A DNA stretch of 64,000 bases from NCBI GenBank assembly GCA_963693305.1, contig OY855903.1, positions 52,289,150 through 52,353,149 on the forward strand, given 5' to 3'. The notes below the pieces were generated by a model. The model was given only the letters and a program-made list of their open reading frames with translations, ran no database searches and was not told the origin of the DNA. Origin of the DNA: Meandrina meandrites. Taxonomy: Eukaryota; Cnidaria; Anthozoa; Scleractinia; Meandrinidae. Below, in pieces: positions 23,601 to 37,480 of the stretch (position 1 is its first letter; each line of letters starts with the position of its first letter). A program made the position numbers and the translations under genes.

Positions 23601-26600
23601 CCAACTTTGACGCTCACTGCAACAAATTAACGACACGGTTGAAAACTAATCACTTTCAAGCTCGACACAAACAAATTTAGCAAAATGCTACAATATTAGC
23701 TTGTTCCAGGCGTTCATTTAGGTGGTGAAGCAGCGAAAAGAACGGCAAGTGAAAAAATAGACGAGCTTAGTCGGAGAGACGCCTAGAACCCCTCCAGGCA
23801 TTGTTTTTTTTTTTCAATCACCATTCTTCGCGCTTATCCTGTTTTTCACGCTGCTTCCCAACTAAAAAGGCCTGGATATATATTAAACATATACGGTAAC
23901 ATTTCGAAATTAAAGAATACCGAAAGTAACAATTCTCGGAGAGGAGAGATAACATTTCAAGATTGTTCGGAAATCTCGAAAGAAATGATGCTGCAAAAAT
24001 AGCGACCATAGTGACTTGTTCATTAAAATATACAGTAGAAGAAAAAACAGATACAGCAAACGGTTTACCAAAGTAATCTGATGCTTGCTTTAGATGAATT
24101 GGAAAGGCAACATTACTCGTTCCTTGTGCAATACAAATTAGTTTTCTGTATGTACAAAACAACAACAACAACAACACAAAAACTGATTCCTTCCGAACAA
24201 TTTAGTCAAAAGCACAACAGGTACGTGTTTTCTCCACCTGAAGCTGCAACGATAGGAAAAGGCTGCTTAATCCGAATCACAACGGTGGGCACAATTTCAA
24301 GAGTAAAGTAAACTGAAAAAATACCGATACGAAAAAAAAAAATATATATATATATAAGCAACGGTCCGTTTTTGACTTCAAGTTGCACAAGTGGACAATT
24401 AATGACTAGACACTTTTAAAAAGTAACAAAAATAAAAAATATATGAAGGTCAAATACAACCTACGGTCAAACGTTTCGAGAAATCAATACCTGTATACAT
24501 TCCATCTTGTCCTGGTAAAGATCCTTTTTCTGAAAAGCAAAGAGCAATTTTTATAAGCAAACCACCTTTTAGAAACCACCACCACCCGTAAAAGAATTGC
24601 AAACATAACGGAATCGTTTCGTTGCGCGAAAACGTACAGTTCTATTCGTGTAACTAACAAACAGGTCAGAACATAGCTATCAGACCAACATTTCACAGAT
24701 GACTGCTGGAGGAAAGTTTACGTTGCAGTCAAATTAAAATTCTATAATACGCAGATAAAACTCACCCACGATGTTTTGGTTGCTTTTTGCTAAACAATAA
24801 AAGGCACTCAAAATCACATCCGTCCTCCACCAAATCCACAATTTAAGCCTATCATTTTTTCTTATAACTAGTTAATTTACCCTATTTAATTTTATCTCAT
24901 GGTTTACGCATGCTCAGTACAGTTTGAAGAATCACCTGGGGTAAACTCGACTGCAGTGTCGGAACTTGCAAGCCAGCGGTTACAGTAGAACACATAGTGC
25001 TCGTCCTTCTCATCCACATCAATTGTTATCTTATCCACCAGCCAGCCGGGCTTTACACCCTTATTATCCCGGCTGATACGAACTGAGCTAAGCTGGATAT
25101 CAAAAAGAAAAGGAAAAAATGTTTCAACAATTTATATCTTGCACTGGCGTCCGAACACTCGATGTAAACAGTCGAGCGTGGTTAAGAAAAGTTTCAAAAG
25201 TGTTTCTTGGAGACACTTTTGACTCGTTCCAGCCCTCTACGAGCTACTCATCCAAGATGGCGGTCGTAATACGCAGTCAGTGCACGCGCCGAATAAATAC
25301 GCCTGTACTGAAGGCTACCGATTTATTTCTTCTTAAAAAATAGTCAGCCTGGAAAAACATCCATCCAAAGAGAAAGGTCTCCAGCATTCTTCCTTTATTG
25401 TCCATTTCTTTACACTTTGACTTGATTTTAATTGATGAGTTTGTTACATGCCACAAGTCATTTTTTCAACACATATTCTTTGAGGAGAATCATGTTTACA
25501 ACGTCCGTGAACGTAAAATTGTGTGACAACATCACGGAAACACTGATAATTCTATATGAATCCAAAAAAATGGAATTAAATGGGGAACCAAAGGACAGAA
25601 CTGGATGGATAAAATGATGACAAAATACAGATAAAAAACAACCAAATTTTGAGTTATCTCAAACAATTTTCCTTGCTTCTTTAACAATGAAACAATTCCA
25701 CAATGACAAGTTCTGCTCGAGAAAAACACACAAAAAATTAAATGGACAACATACGAACAAGGTTAGTCTCACCTTTCCAATGTCTTGTGTCCGGATCAGA
25801 AATTTATCCATCCGTCCTGTCTCAAACCTCCTTTTATCTCCTTCCTCTCTGAGAGCGAAGTTCTGCGTCTTGCCCTTCTCGCCGAACATCTGAAGATAGA
25901 CATTGGCATCTGTGCCAGCGTCGCTTTCGTCTCCGGTCTTAACCATAATGCGATAGTCGACTTCTGTGGAATAACAAGTCATCAATCAAGCCCAACAAAT
26001 ATATCATATTATTAAAGCCTAGCCGTGGTATGTTGCAATTCCTGAGTTTTAATTGGTTTACTGGCCATGGTATCTGAGCTCATATGCCATGGAGGTGTAC
26101 GCGTCAGAGAACAGCCGCGGAGCTCAAACGATTGCAATTCTTTGGGTGTTTTTTTTTTAATAAAAATACAGATAGAACTGAAAGAACCTAGATTTTGAGT
26201 AATTTAAAAAAAATTATTCCACTCGCGGTTGTTGGATATGAGATAGTTATAGATATGAGATAGTTACAGATTTGGATATCTACCAGCTAATATCAAACGC
26301 GCGCGAGTGTCGTACCATGCTACTGAGTGGTAGGTCTTGGCAGTAAGAATAGAGCGCAGAGTGCACCGTAAAGGAAAGACGGAGGGTCAATAGTTCCCCA
26401 GAACATTTACATGTGCATCTGGTGAACAAGTAACTCGTTCCGTACTTCTATAGCTAGTGTGACATAATCCCGAGCCCTTCAACTGTTTCTAACTGGAAAA
26501 CAGGACTCCTGGAATTCCTTAACCAAAGTTTTTCAAAAATGGAACTTGTGTTCCTTTACTAGAACAGATAAAAACACTTATGTTAATTACCTTGGGACAA

Positions 26601-29600
26601 ATCCTTTGTTTCGGCTGCAAAAAAAATTAAAGCAAAAGCATTCAACTAACTGAATACAGTATCACAAACGACGCCTATTTTTAAACAAAGGAAAAAGCAA
26701 CATGAGCAGCAAGAAGTCGACTTTTAACGTTGGAGAACTCCTGGGTATCTCGAGGAACTCTCTCTATGGTTAATTTTTTCATATAAATCTACCTTCTTTA
26801 TTTATTCACTTTTTCTTCTTCTGGTATCCTTCAAGATATAGCCTACAATTCACTGTTATAATAATATACATGTGTCTCTTATCTTTAATGAAAAGTGCAA
26901 TGTGGTTTTAGGCAGCGTTAACAGTTGGTGCCTGGGCATGGTGCCCATGCCTACTCGCGCACTCAAGGGAACTTGGGTACTTTAGTTCCCAGTGTCTGAG
27001 CACGGCACTTTTTTACCGGTGCCAAGGCACCAGTGCTTGGGCACCAATTGTGAACACGTCACGGCCAAAGTTAAGTGACCCCCAGCTACCAAGTATCTGT
27101 TTAAAAAATGCCCTTGATGTAAGAATCATAGAAAATATGCACAAACATACCAGGAACTAGATCAACATCTCTTTGACTGCCCACGAGCCAACGGTGACAG
27201 GGGAAGATGTACTGCTCGCCTTTATCAGGCACGTCAATTGTCACTTCCTCTAGGTACCAGTCCGGATCACGGCCAGAGTTGTCATGGCAAACATGCAGCT
27301 TCTCGATCTAAAAAAACAAACCCAAAAATTAAAAAAAAAAAACCATCCCGGAAATTGAGTAACCAGCTAACCTGGCCCTGGGCAACTCAAGAACCCAGAC
27401 CTCTCGTTTCTAAGTGCAACACTAAACCACGAGGCCAAGTCAACTCAGTCAAGATATATCAATAAGAAATCTTACACTTTTTACTGATACGATAAGGACC
27501 TCACGGTCCTCCTTTTCAAATACTTCAATACCGCATGTTTTGTATGTTTGGATTTGAATAAAGTATTATTATAACAACATATATCGGTATAAAACTCAAT
27601 GACAGTGCATTTTAATCACCAAAGTTTCGCAGCAGTACGAAGTAACATAAGGTTTTACAAACCACACGATAGTAAGATAAATGCATTTTTGAAAGCACCG
27701 CGTGGTTTGTTTAAACCGTATTTTTATTTTTTTTTCCAGTAAATCCAGCATCTTACGAGTATCTAAGTAATTAATCTTCTATCATTTCTAGTGTAATTCC
27801 CATTGCTTGTAAGTTAGGACATGACCTCTAAGCAACTCTCGCAAGGTCTCACATGAATGGCTCGCTCCTTTTCGAGAAAACACTGAATTGCACAAACAAC
27901 TAAAACTAAAATACTCCTATCCCCCCAAAAAACAAACAAGGCACTGCTTTTCTAGGTTGTGGAACAGACTTTAATAGAGAGATGTTTTATCTAAAAACTG
28001 CAATACACACCTTTCCTACATCCCGTGTGTCCACTTTGAATTTATCACTGTTTCCTCTCTCAAAGAGGCGCAGACTTCTATCCTCGCTCAGCTGAATGGC
28101 CTCGGTTTTGCCATTGTCTCCAAATAGTTCAAACTGAACTTTAGCCGTTGTACCGGCGTTGGGCCTATCCCCAGTCTTAAACGTCACTTGGTAAGTTGTA
28201 TCTGCACAAAAAAGACAGAAATATCACTTCGTTGTAAAAACACTTATGGGAACGGACAGTAACACTAGAATCAATAGTCACTTTGTTTACACGACATTTT
28301 TCCCGCGCTAGCCATCCGTTTCATTTTCCCGCGTTTTCCACCAGTTGCATATTTTCCCATGCTTTTTTCTGAGTCTATGCTTTCCCTCTTGTTCCACTAG
28401 TTCCACGTTGTTCCACGTTTCTGCTTTCCCGTTTTGATTGGCTTATTAGACTATTTCGAGCAGCTCATTTTATGCGTGAATTGTCCAGTAATTTCCATCA
28501 TTTTTCTTTGCTAAATCGGGATAACATTGCCATGTTCTGATCTATTTCTCAGTTACCCAGTACCAACAGCACAGCACTCCCGACAGCTAGTTATTTTACA
28601 AAATGGCCCTCTTTTAACGGTACACTGTAACGACCTACCGAGAGGCACCTCCTGCTCAGTCTGCTGGACGTGTTCCACGGTCACTTTGTCCTCGTCCCCA
28701 GTCCAGCAATGACAAGGAAACACCACTCCATCTCCACGTGATGCTGTCACCACCACTTCTTCTACGTAGAGGCCCTTACTGGGGGCGCCACCGACATCCT
28801 GCCCGACTTTAACATCCATGATCTATGTAAGGGAGGAAGAAGGAGAAACGTTAATTTTGAGGATGACACCTGTGCGTGTGCGAGTCTGTCAGTTCCTCCG
28901 GCTGCCCATCTGAAGCAGCAGATGCATTGCGTGACGACACACAAAAAATCAGAGACTGGGGCCGAGAGGCTGGAGAGAAAAATTAATCAGGAAGTCAACA
29001 ACAAAGAAAGTCGACAAATTAAGAAAGCTTTGAAATTGAATTACATTCATCCCAGGATAAACTCACTCGGTTTAACAACGGCTTGAAGAACATTGCCATT
29101 TTAAATAATTTTAATCAAGGTGTAGTGTGCAAGACATTCCGTTTTGTGGTGGTTTCGCCTCTTCTCGTTAAAAAGAGCTCGGCAAAGCCTTCGCGCGACG
29201 ATGCTGTCTTTCCTGTAGGTTGTAAACGACGAGATGAAATAACCGTAAACCAGGTGAATTTATCTCGGAATTAGGCAGATGGATTCTTAAAGAAACAATT
29301 CAAATACACTCGGGAAATTGGGCGTACAATAATCGTGTCTCAGAGGTTCACTTGACAAAAACAAATAACAAACACAATGTGTTTATAAAGTGAAACGCAA
29401 CACAGTGATCCCACCCCACCACAGATAGGACACAAGCGGCGACTCCCCTACCTCTTCATAGGACCCTCCTGGGGGCAAATTATTTATATCCTGACCCACT
29501 CGAACATCAACAATCTGTATACAGGGGAGAGGGGAGCGGTTACAATTAACAGCGTGCAATTACATGACTGCCGTAGGTAAGGCATTAGTGTTTGCAAGCT

Positions 29601-32600
29601 CAACATTCATTATTTTAATTACAGTTTAATAGCATCCGTAACGACAATTACTTGCAGTTATTTTCATGTAAACTAATAGAATTATAGCAAGACAGCTTAG
29701 TATGCAGCATAATAAACCTTAACAGCTTTTATTACAGTATCCACAAAGCAGCAAAATGGACAGAACTGCTCGAAAGTAATGCGCAATAGCTTTCTTTTCA
29801 ATGGTCACGCACTAGGGTTTCATCCACAGACTTTAAAGTTGGAACCACCTTGTGCAGCGTAATAAACAGTACCACATGAAAGTACTGCTCAATAGCTTTC
29901 AATTGAATGGTCACACATTAGGGATTGGTCCACAGACTCAAAAGTTAGAACCACCTTGTGCAGCGTAATAAACAGTACCACATGAAAGTACTGCTAAATA
30001 GCTTTCAATTAAATGGTCACACACGAGGATGTCATCCACAGACTCAAAAGTTAGAACCACGGTGTACAGCATAATAAACAGTACCACATGAAAGTACTGT
30101 TCAATAGCTTTCATTTTAATGGTCATACACTAGAGTTTCACCCACAGACTTAAAAGTTAGAACCACATGATTGTACAGCACAATAAACAGTACCACATGA
30201 CAGTACTGCTCAATAGCTTTCATTTGAATGGTCACACACTAGCGCTTCATCCAGACTCAAACGTTACAACTGACACTAAAGACAATGAACGGGTAGGAAC
30301 TCTATTCTCTTCCCCGTCTATCCCTGGGAATTCCCTCCCCGTTACTTACCCTTCCGATATCAGCAACTCTAGCTACCACCTTGTAAATGCGACCTTTCTC
30401 AAACTTATCCTTTGGTCCATAGCCCGGCTTGATCTGGATCTGTCCGCTCTCTCCCTTCTCACCGACAAGCTGGATCCAAACTGGAGCATAAGGGTCCGCC
30501 ACTTCACCCAGCTTGAGATGTACTAGAATAAAACCCAATAACTTCGCTATAGAGCAGTTTTTCGGTTGATTATCGTAAAACCAAAACCAAAGCAATCACT
30601 CTAGCCAATCACAAAGGACACAGATCTAATCAAAACTCAATGGCAATATTCATGAGGCCAGAGCAAAGCGCGGGAAAACGCGTGCGAGCGCTTTACGGTT
30701 GGTTTTAGTTTTACTTCTGATTGGTTTAGAACGTGGCGCGAGTTTTTTAAGCCAATCACTGAGCGTAGTAATGCAAAACCAAAGCAAACGCGAATCACTT
30801 TCGACATCAAGTGAAAACCGCTCAATTACCGTGCTAAATACATTGACACTTACATAAAGTGATTAATTTTTTATTTATTTTTATTTACCCACAGGGAAAC
30901 AACGCGAATGAAATCCCCCCAGGCTACGATCCAGCTAGGATTTTTGTACATGCAACAACTTATTTCGAACTGGTCGCGACAGCTGATGTAAAGTCTCCAA
31001 TTCGTTTCCAGTTTCGGCAGGGCACGGAATAACACATCTACACGAAAAGTTAACTTACTAGTGTACAGTTCTGTTCTTGTCTTTTCATCCACTGTACAAA
31101 AACAAAAGCAAACGACAGCAACAACTGAGTAAAATGCATTGGGCTGTAGCATTTTCAAGCATGCAAGGGCACAAGGTCTCACATGAATGGAAAATTAGTT
31201 CAATAGCAAATTGAGTGGGCATAAATATCAAATGAGAGAATGACCTAAACACTGAGATTCTCGAGAAGCAAGCGTCGTTGCACTTTTACCCTCTGACGTC
31301 AAAGATTTTGCAATGTTGCCCGCTCAGAGACTTTTGGCGGGAAACAGTTTTATTGTTAGATGTCATGTGACGTCAAAGTAGCCAATGACAGCGTGCCCTG
31401 TTGCGGAAAAAGTTCCAGCTACATGACAATAAAATTACCTGGATCTAAGTTGACTTCTTCTCCAGCAATCCAATTGTTGTACTCAAAAACATAGGTTTCG
31501 TCTCTTGATGGGACTTCAATGGACAGTTTCTTCAGATACCATTCGGGATTGCGTCCAGTGTTGTCATGGCCCACACGAAGCTTAGTGAGCTGAAACAAGC
31601 CATCGAAAACGTTCTGAGCACTTTACTTTTCATTATTTCATGGTTACCACAGACACGAGTTTTCAAAACTTCCTGATAAAAATAAAGCTTCCCTGCCCAA
31701 ATAAATTATACAAAATTTCAGATAATGGCAGCGGCGTCCGCTTCCAAATAAACATCGCTAAAATCACATTGACTGAAACGTTTTGATCCAACCACTTGCA
31801 ATGGTGTTGATTCAGCGGCGTTATAATTTCAATTTTCCCTCATTTCTTCAAAATGTCAATTTTCCCTGAGTCAAAATAAAATTCCCTGATTTTCCCCTTC
31901 CCTCAAGAATTTTATTTTCCCTAAACATTTCCTGATCTATGGCAACTCTGCTTGAAGACACTTGACTTGCCTTGTAAACAGTAATTTTCGAATTTCATTT
32001 ACGGAACTGAAAATGTAGCATTCTTTCCCGCTATCTCTACAAAATGCTGATCCTAGCAGTATGCAGGACATGTATCATATGCGAACAAAGAATATTGAAA
32101 TGGTCTAGCTGGCCACCAGTCTCTCTGTAGCTAAGTGGTTAGAGTATCCTCCCAGTGTGCGGAAGGTTATGACTTCGATTCCCTCAAAATGTTTTTCTTT
32201 GTCAACGCTTGTAACAAAACCAAAACAACATCTTTCTCACAGCACGTTGACGGTTAAGTCGTCCTGTTTTTTCACTTTCTCGCCACCTTTCTCTCTGTTC
32301 CTTAAACCGTCAAAGGTTTTTATTACAAAAATTACTGAGGTAAATCACATCGCTTTTAACAGCACGTCAAGGCTGCAAACTGGTCAATGCTACTGAACAT
32401 TCAATTAGATTACCTTCCCAACGTCAGCCGTTTCTACTGCAAACTTGTCGATTCGTCCCCGTTTGAACTTTGGTGCTTCTAGTTTGTTTTCACTTCTGAA
32501 CTCAATCTTTTCTGTTTGTCCTTTCTCTCCAAACAGCTGCACGTACACTGTGGCGTCCGTTCCGGCAAAAGGCACGTCCTCTGTCTCGAACGTCATGTTG

Positions 32601-35600
32601 TACAGAGTACCTGAAAGACAGGAAAATAACGAGTTACTAAAACCTGCAGTACAGGTATTTTTGGTGAACGACACAGAAGAACGAAGAGTACTGGGGTGAG
32701 CACAAAGTGGACTCGCCCCAGTACTCTTAAATACCTTGCTACGTCACGGATGGCGATAGCAATATTGCAACCCGCCTCAATCTTTCTCAAATTTAAGTTT
32801 GCGTAGCCGCCTGCCTGTGTCTCGCGCCTTCCACGTTTCCCAAATGCACGCCTAAAAGCTATACAGGCGCCCGCGTAATTTTGACTATCCCTATCCCTTT
32901 GTTTCCAAGGGTAATTTTGCATTTTACAATATGGCCGTAAGTTATAGCACTAGAGACGCGCGAATACGTCCAGACGAATTGTGCTTCAGTCTGTTTTTTT
33001 TTTGTTTAGTTTAAACAAGTACCCAGGATATACATAATCTGTTTTTGTGCCCAAGCTCACCCAAACAGTTCATCTTTCCCTAGAAAGAAACAGCCGTTTA
33101 TTTATAATAGAGAGCACATCTCCTTACTGTCTAGCTGTGGTTGAATCGTTTCACCAGGCACCAACACTCTTGCGGTTTTTCCGTCTCCTTCATCTTCAGC
33201 GAGCCAGCAGCGGCACGGGAAGATCACAGGTTCTTCGTCCGCACACTGCACCTCGATTTCTTCGACGAAAATTCCACGGCCGCGTCCATGGCTGTCATTG
33301 CCCAGATACACTTTGTTGATCTGTGCATACAACAAAACATTTTGTATATACTCGTTCTAACGGAACCGTTCTGCATGCTGTGTTAACGGGAAAATGCAAC
33401 ACTTGGTTCGCTATCAAATGGAAAATGATGAATTGAAAGTAAGATATCGTAACGGATCATGTTTAGTCTAAATTGGCAGTTTGCGTACTTAAGAGATGAA
33501 GAAAATAAAATACATCTCCTGTTTCGAATAAGCAGCCTCTTGGAAGCTACCGAATTTAATAAGCGCCCAGGACGCAAAGCTAAAATTGTCTAGTGTAGAA
33601 CAAAGGAAATGCTGAGGTGAAAACATGAATTCGCAAAGGGATCAAAATATTCAAGGATTCACTGTACCTTTCCAATATCCTTGATATTGACCGACACTCT
33701 GTACTGCTTTCCAGGTTCAAATTGAGTTCCGTCAGAGGGTGTGAGGTATATCTTGCCAGATTCCCCCCTGTCGCCGTACAAGATCATGTACAGCTTGGCC
33801 TTAGGGTCCAGTACTTCACCGAGACGGAACAGAACTAGAAAGCAAAAGGATCACAATCGGTTAAAAACTAATTTAAAAGAGAGACGATTACACATCCAGT
33901 GGAACGTAGTAGTGTCAATTCGGAGAAAACGTGTAAAATGTCTAGATCCTAAATCTGAAATTGTAACATAACGGTTGAAAGCAAAACGCTAGCCGCCTGC
34001 GAAAGCTGACGGTGATTCGTCTGTTGTTTTGGCGGGAAGATACAACAGTGAAAAGACCTGGCGCTCCATAGAAGTCCAGCAGAACGACATAAACTGAACG
34101 CAACTTATTCATACACTCGCTGGTTTTCTTTCCCCATTAAACGAAATTTAACCGCTAATAATTCCACAAAACTATATAAAAGTGAATGTTCCTGAGTACC
34201 TGAAAACGAAGTTTTGCATTCGCGCGAGCGAGTTACGAGCCCGCAGCGAAAAATCCAAAACAAAACATCTCGCACGCTATGTTGTCTGCACTTTTACCGC
34301 GGACAATGCTCGCACTGCGCAAAATTCGTATACAGATTTCGTCACATAACATTGTCTGACGCTACGATCGTCATGGGAATTTAAAAACAGTATCAAAATC
34401 CTAAGACATTCTTCGTGTCATACATACATACACAAGTTGTAGGTGTGATCTACACGAAATTTGTGTCGTAGACTGGCGAGGGGGAGAGAAGGGTCAGGGG
34501 GGGGGGGGGGGGTGAACCTCCCGCCCATAGTGGTTTCCTCCTCTTTGTCCCATTTGTATTGCGAAATTTAACGAAATGTCGCGAAATTTTTCTCAATTTC
34601 TCCCGGTTCCCGCCGTCTTTTCTTGCCACACGAGACAAAGTTTTCCCGCTCAAGTTGGCCGTTTTACTTACTGTCATACGAGGGTTGCACAGTTTCTCCG
34701 GGTTGTAGAACCCGAGCACTTTGACCATCTCCTTCATCTTCGGCCAACCAACAGCGACACGGAAAAATGGCGGGCTCTTCATTGGGCGCTGCCACCTCGA
34801 CTTCCTCCACAAAAACACCATGACCCGGTCCACGACTTTCATTTCCAAGATTAATTTTCTCAATCTAAACACACCACATTAAGAACGTTAGTATTGGCCT
34901 GGACACCATTGTGGTAGGTCTCAGAGCACTCAGTTACCATTAGTCAGAACTGGCCAGCTGGCCTGGTGGTTTTAAATGTGAAATGGACCTTTCCCACGAG
35001 ATGTTCCCACAAATCCACCATAATCTGACCAACGACGGTATTCCGTTGTCGAATATCCTGGTCTGGCCGGCGAGTTCTGACTGATGGTAAGCGCTCTCAG
35101 TTTTGGGTGAGGTATTACTGGACTTTCAGATTTGAATACTCCTTCATACATGAGGATTTGTCAGTTTTTTCTTGGCTAGATAAAACTAGACATTAATTAG
35201 CATGCCTCGTCGAAGTCACAAAATATGAAGTAAAACCCATCCCTTATGCTATAATGCAAGCTAATTGAAGATATTAAGTATTTAAGGAGAATCTAAGCAC
35301 AGGATAAAGTTGTTTCAAATTAAAAGCTGGTTTGATCTTCAAAACTGACAAGAAACAAATGAAATAAGCGCTTAAACGAGGAAATACCGCAAGGCAAAGT
35401 TAAACTATGCATCGTGATTCATCCTTGTGCTAATAAAATCAACAATTCAGTATACACATCAATTGTTATCAACTCACCGGTCCGATATCTCTGATATTTG
35501 CTGATACCGTATACAGCCGTCCCGGTTCAAACGTCTTGCCGTCGGATGGTGCCAGGTAAATTTTACCAGATTCGCCTTTTCTTCCGTAAAGAATCATGTA

Positions 35601-37437
35601 CAACTTTGCACGAGGATCGACCACCTCGCCAAGACGGAAAGCAACTGTTAAAAGATCACAACAAACAAGCATAAGGGAATTATCGTGAGGACTATGGAAA
35701 GCTTGCAGCGCTTTATACCTTGGATTCGAGCTTATTACAAAAACCTTCGAGCAACACGCATTATCCAATCAAAGTTTCGGTTTCTTAATCAACACGCGAC
35801 TTTTCCGTCGCTTTCCATAGGTTGCATGTCTAAATTCTCACCAGAGGTTACAATTTTTCCCGCGCTTTCCACCAGTAACATGTTTTCCGCGCTTTCCACA
35901 AATTACATGCTTTCCTGCGCTTGCTACCGTTTGTTGAATTCCGAATATAACTGATGGCTGATCAAACTGTTTAGCCGTTCAAGCTGTCAGCTTAAAATGA
36001 AGAATGCATGAATACTTAGGCTAAATCACGATTGGCATGAATTTCGATTTCAGTTTTAGAACTTTTCAGCGAGATTTTGTGGTTTATTTTTGCTCCTTTT
36101 TACAACACCATGGGTTCGTTGCTGTCTCTCAAGTGTTCCTTCCCACGACCGAAATACAAAGAATCAGCGATTGTTATTGCACTTACTATCGTAAGGCTGT
36201 GTAAGCGACTCCCCTGGCTCTATCACACGAGCAGTTTTACCGTCATCTTCGTTCTCTGCGAGCCAGCAGCGACAAGGGAATATCACCTTAGGCGCGTCAG
36301 GTGCAGTGACTTCGATTTCCTCGACAAATACCCCTTTGTTACGGCCCTTGCTGTCGTGACCAATGTGAACCTTTTGTACCTGTCGAGTTAAGAGAGTTTG
36401 TCATGAAATTTTCTGATGTGCAAAAGGTCTTTTGAATAAAAGAAAACCCTAAAAGTAGTTTTAAAGGTAGGAAAATCCCAAAAAAGTAATATTAAACCAA
36501 AAATGAACAGAGATGTCACAATTGACAATTGATTAAGATTAAAATGGATCGTGAACAAAAACTTGCCATAAAAAGTGTACAATTACTGTAAACAGTAAAA
36601 TTATGTTACGTTAACAGTTGGCTAAGTTATCACTGCTTTCGCTGCTACTCAACTTTCCTCTACTGTTGAAATTGTAAAAGGCTTCTGTCGCTCAATTATA
36701 CTTTGGGATGATTTCAATAGTGGAACTTTGTCGCATGCGACAATCTTACAACAGTATTACAACACGAATTGTATCGGATGATGTAAAACAAACTTACAAC
36801 TTACAACTTGCCTGCGATTGCCGTGTACATATGAAGCCAAGAATAATGTAGGATTTTGAAATGCTTTTATCATAACCCTACAGCAATCACGACCACAGAC
36901 AAAACTTTACGATTTAAAAAATTGTACATGAAAACGATTTTTGCATGTGGCCAGTAGCTCGAGCTTCAAAAGACTTACAAAATTCGCATGCGACAATGTT
37001 GTACCGTCTAATGATATGAATAACTTACGTTTCCAATATCCTTAATGTTGACAGAGACTTTGTAGAACTTGTCAGGTTCGAACTTAGATCCATCAGGCGA
37101 CAGATAAATTCTCCCAGACTCCCCTCTGTCGCCATACAGCACCATGTACAGTTTGGTATCAGGGTCCAGGACCTCGCCAAGTCGAAAACCAACTGTATAA
37201 GCAAGTTTAAAGGGTTTTAGAAAACATCCTGCAAGAAAGCACGCGCTAAAAGACGTACTTCTATAGCTCGATAGAAACACGGAACATGTTTTCTAGTTCT
37301 TAAACATCACAGTTTGCAGGCGATTCTGTGGCATTATATGCTGTCACTGTTTGCCGGATGTACAAAATTACTTTGAATTCGAATGAAATTGAAAGGAAAA
37401 ATACAAGACGTAATAATAAGCACCAACAATATTATTA

Positions 37438-37480
<43 letters not shown>

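Noticed and set aside
24065..24079. Possible 15-nt micro-exon encoding ASDYF between PLAT 12 and 13
   Set aside because: The phase fits (1-1) and the donor GTAAAC is acceptable, but the acceptor AAGCAAG has no pyrimidine tract. Too weak to add.
29820..30260. Regular direct repeats resembling a CRISPR-like array
   Set aside because: Units are continuous 106-bp minisatellite copies without unique spacers, in a eukaryotic intron.
30637..30825. 62-codon minus frame
   Set aside because: Chance frame in an intron over gcgcggg-type repeats; no homology.
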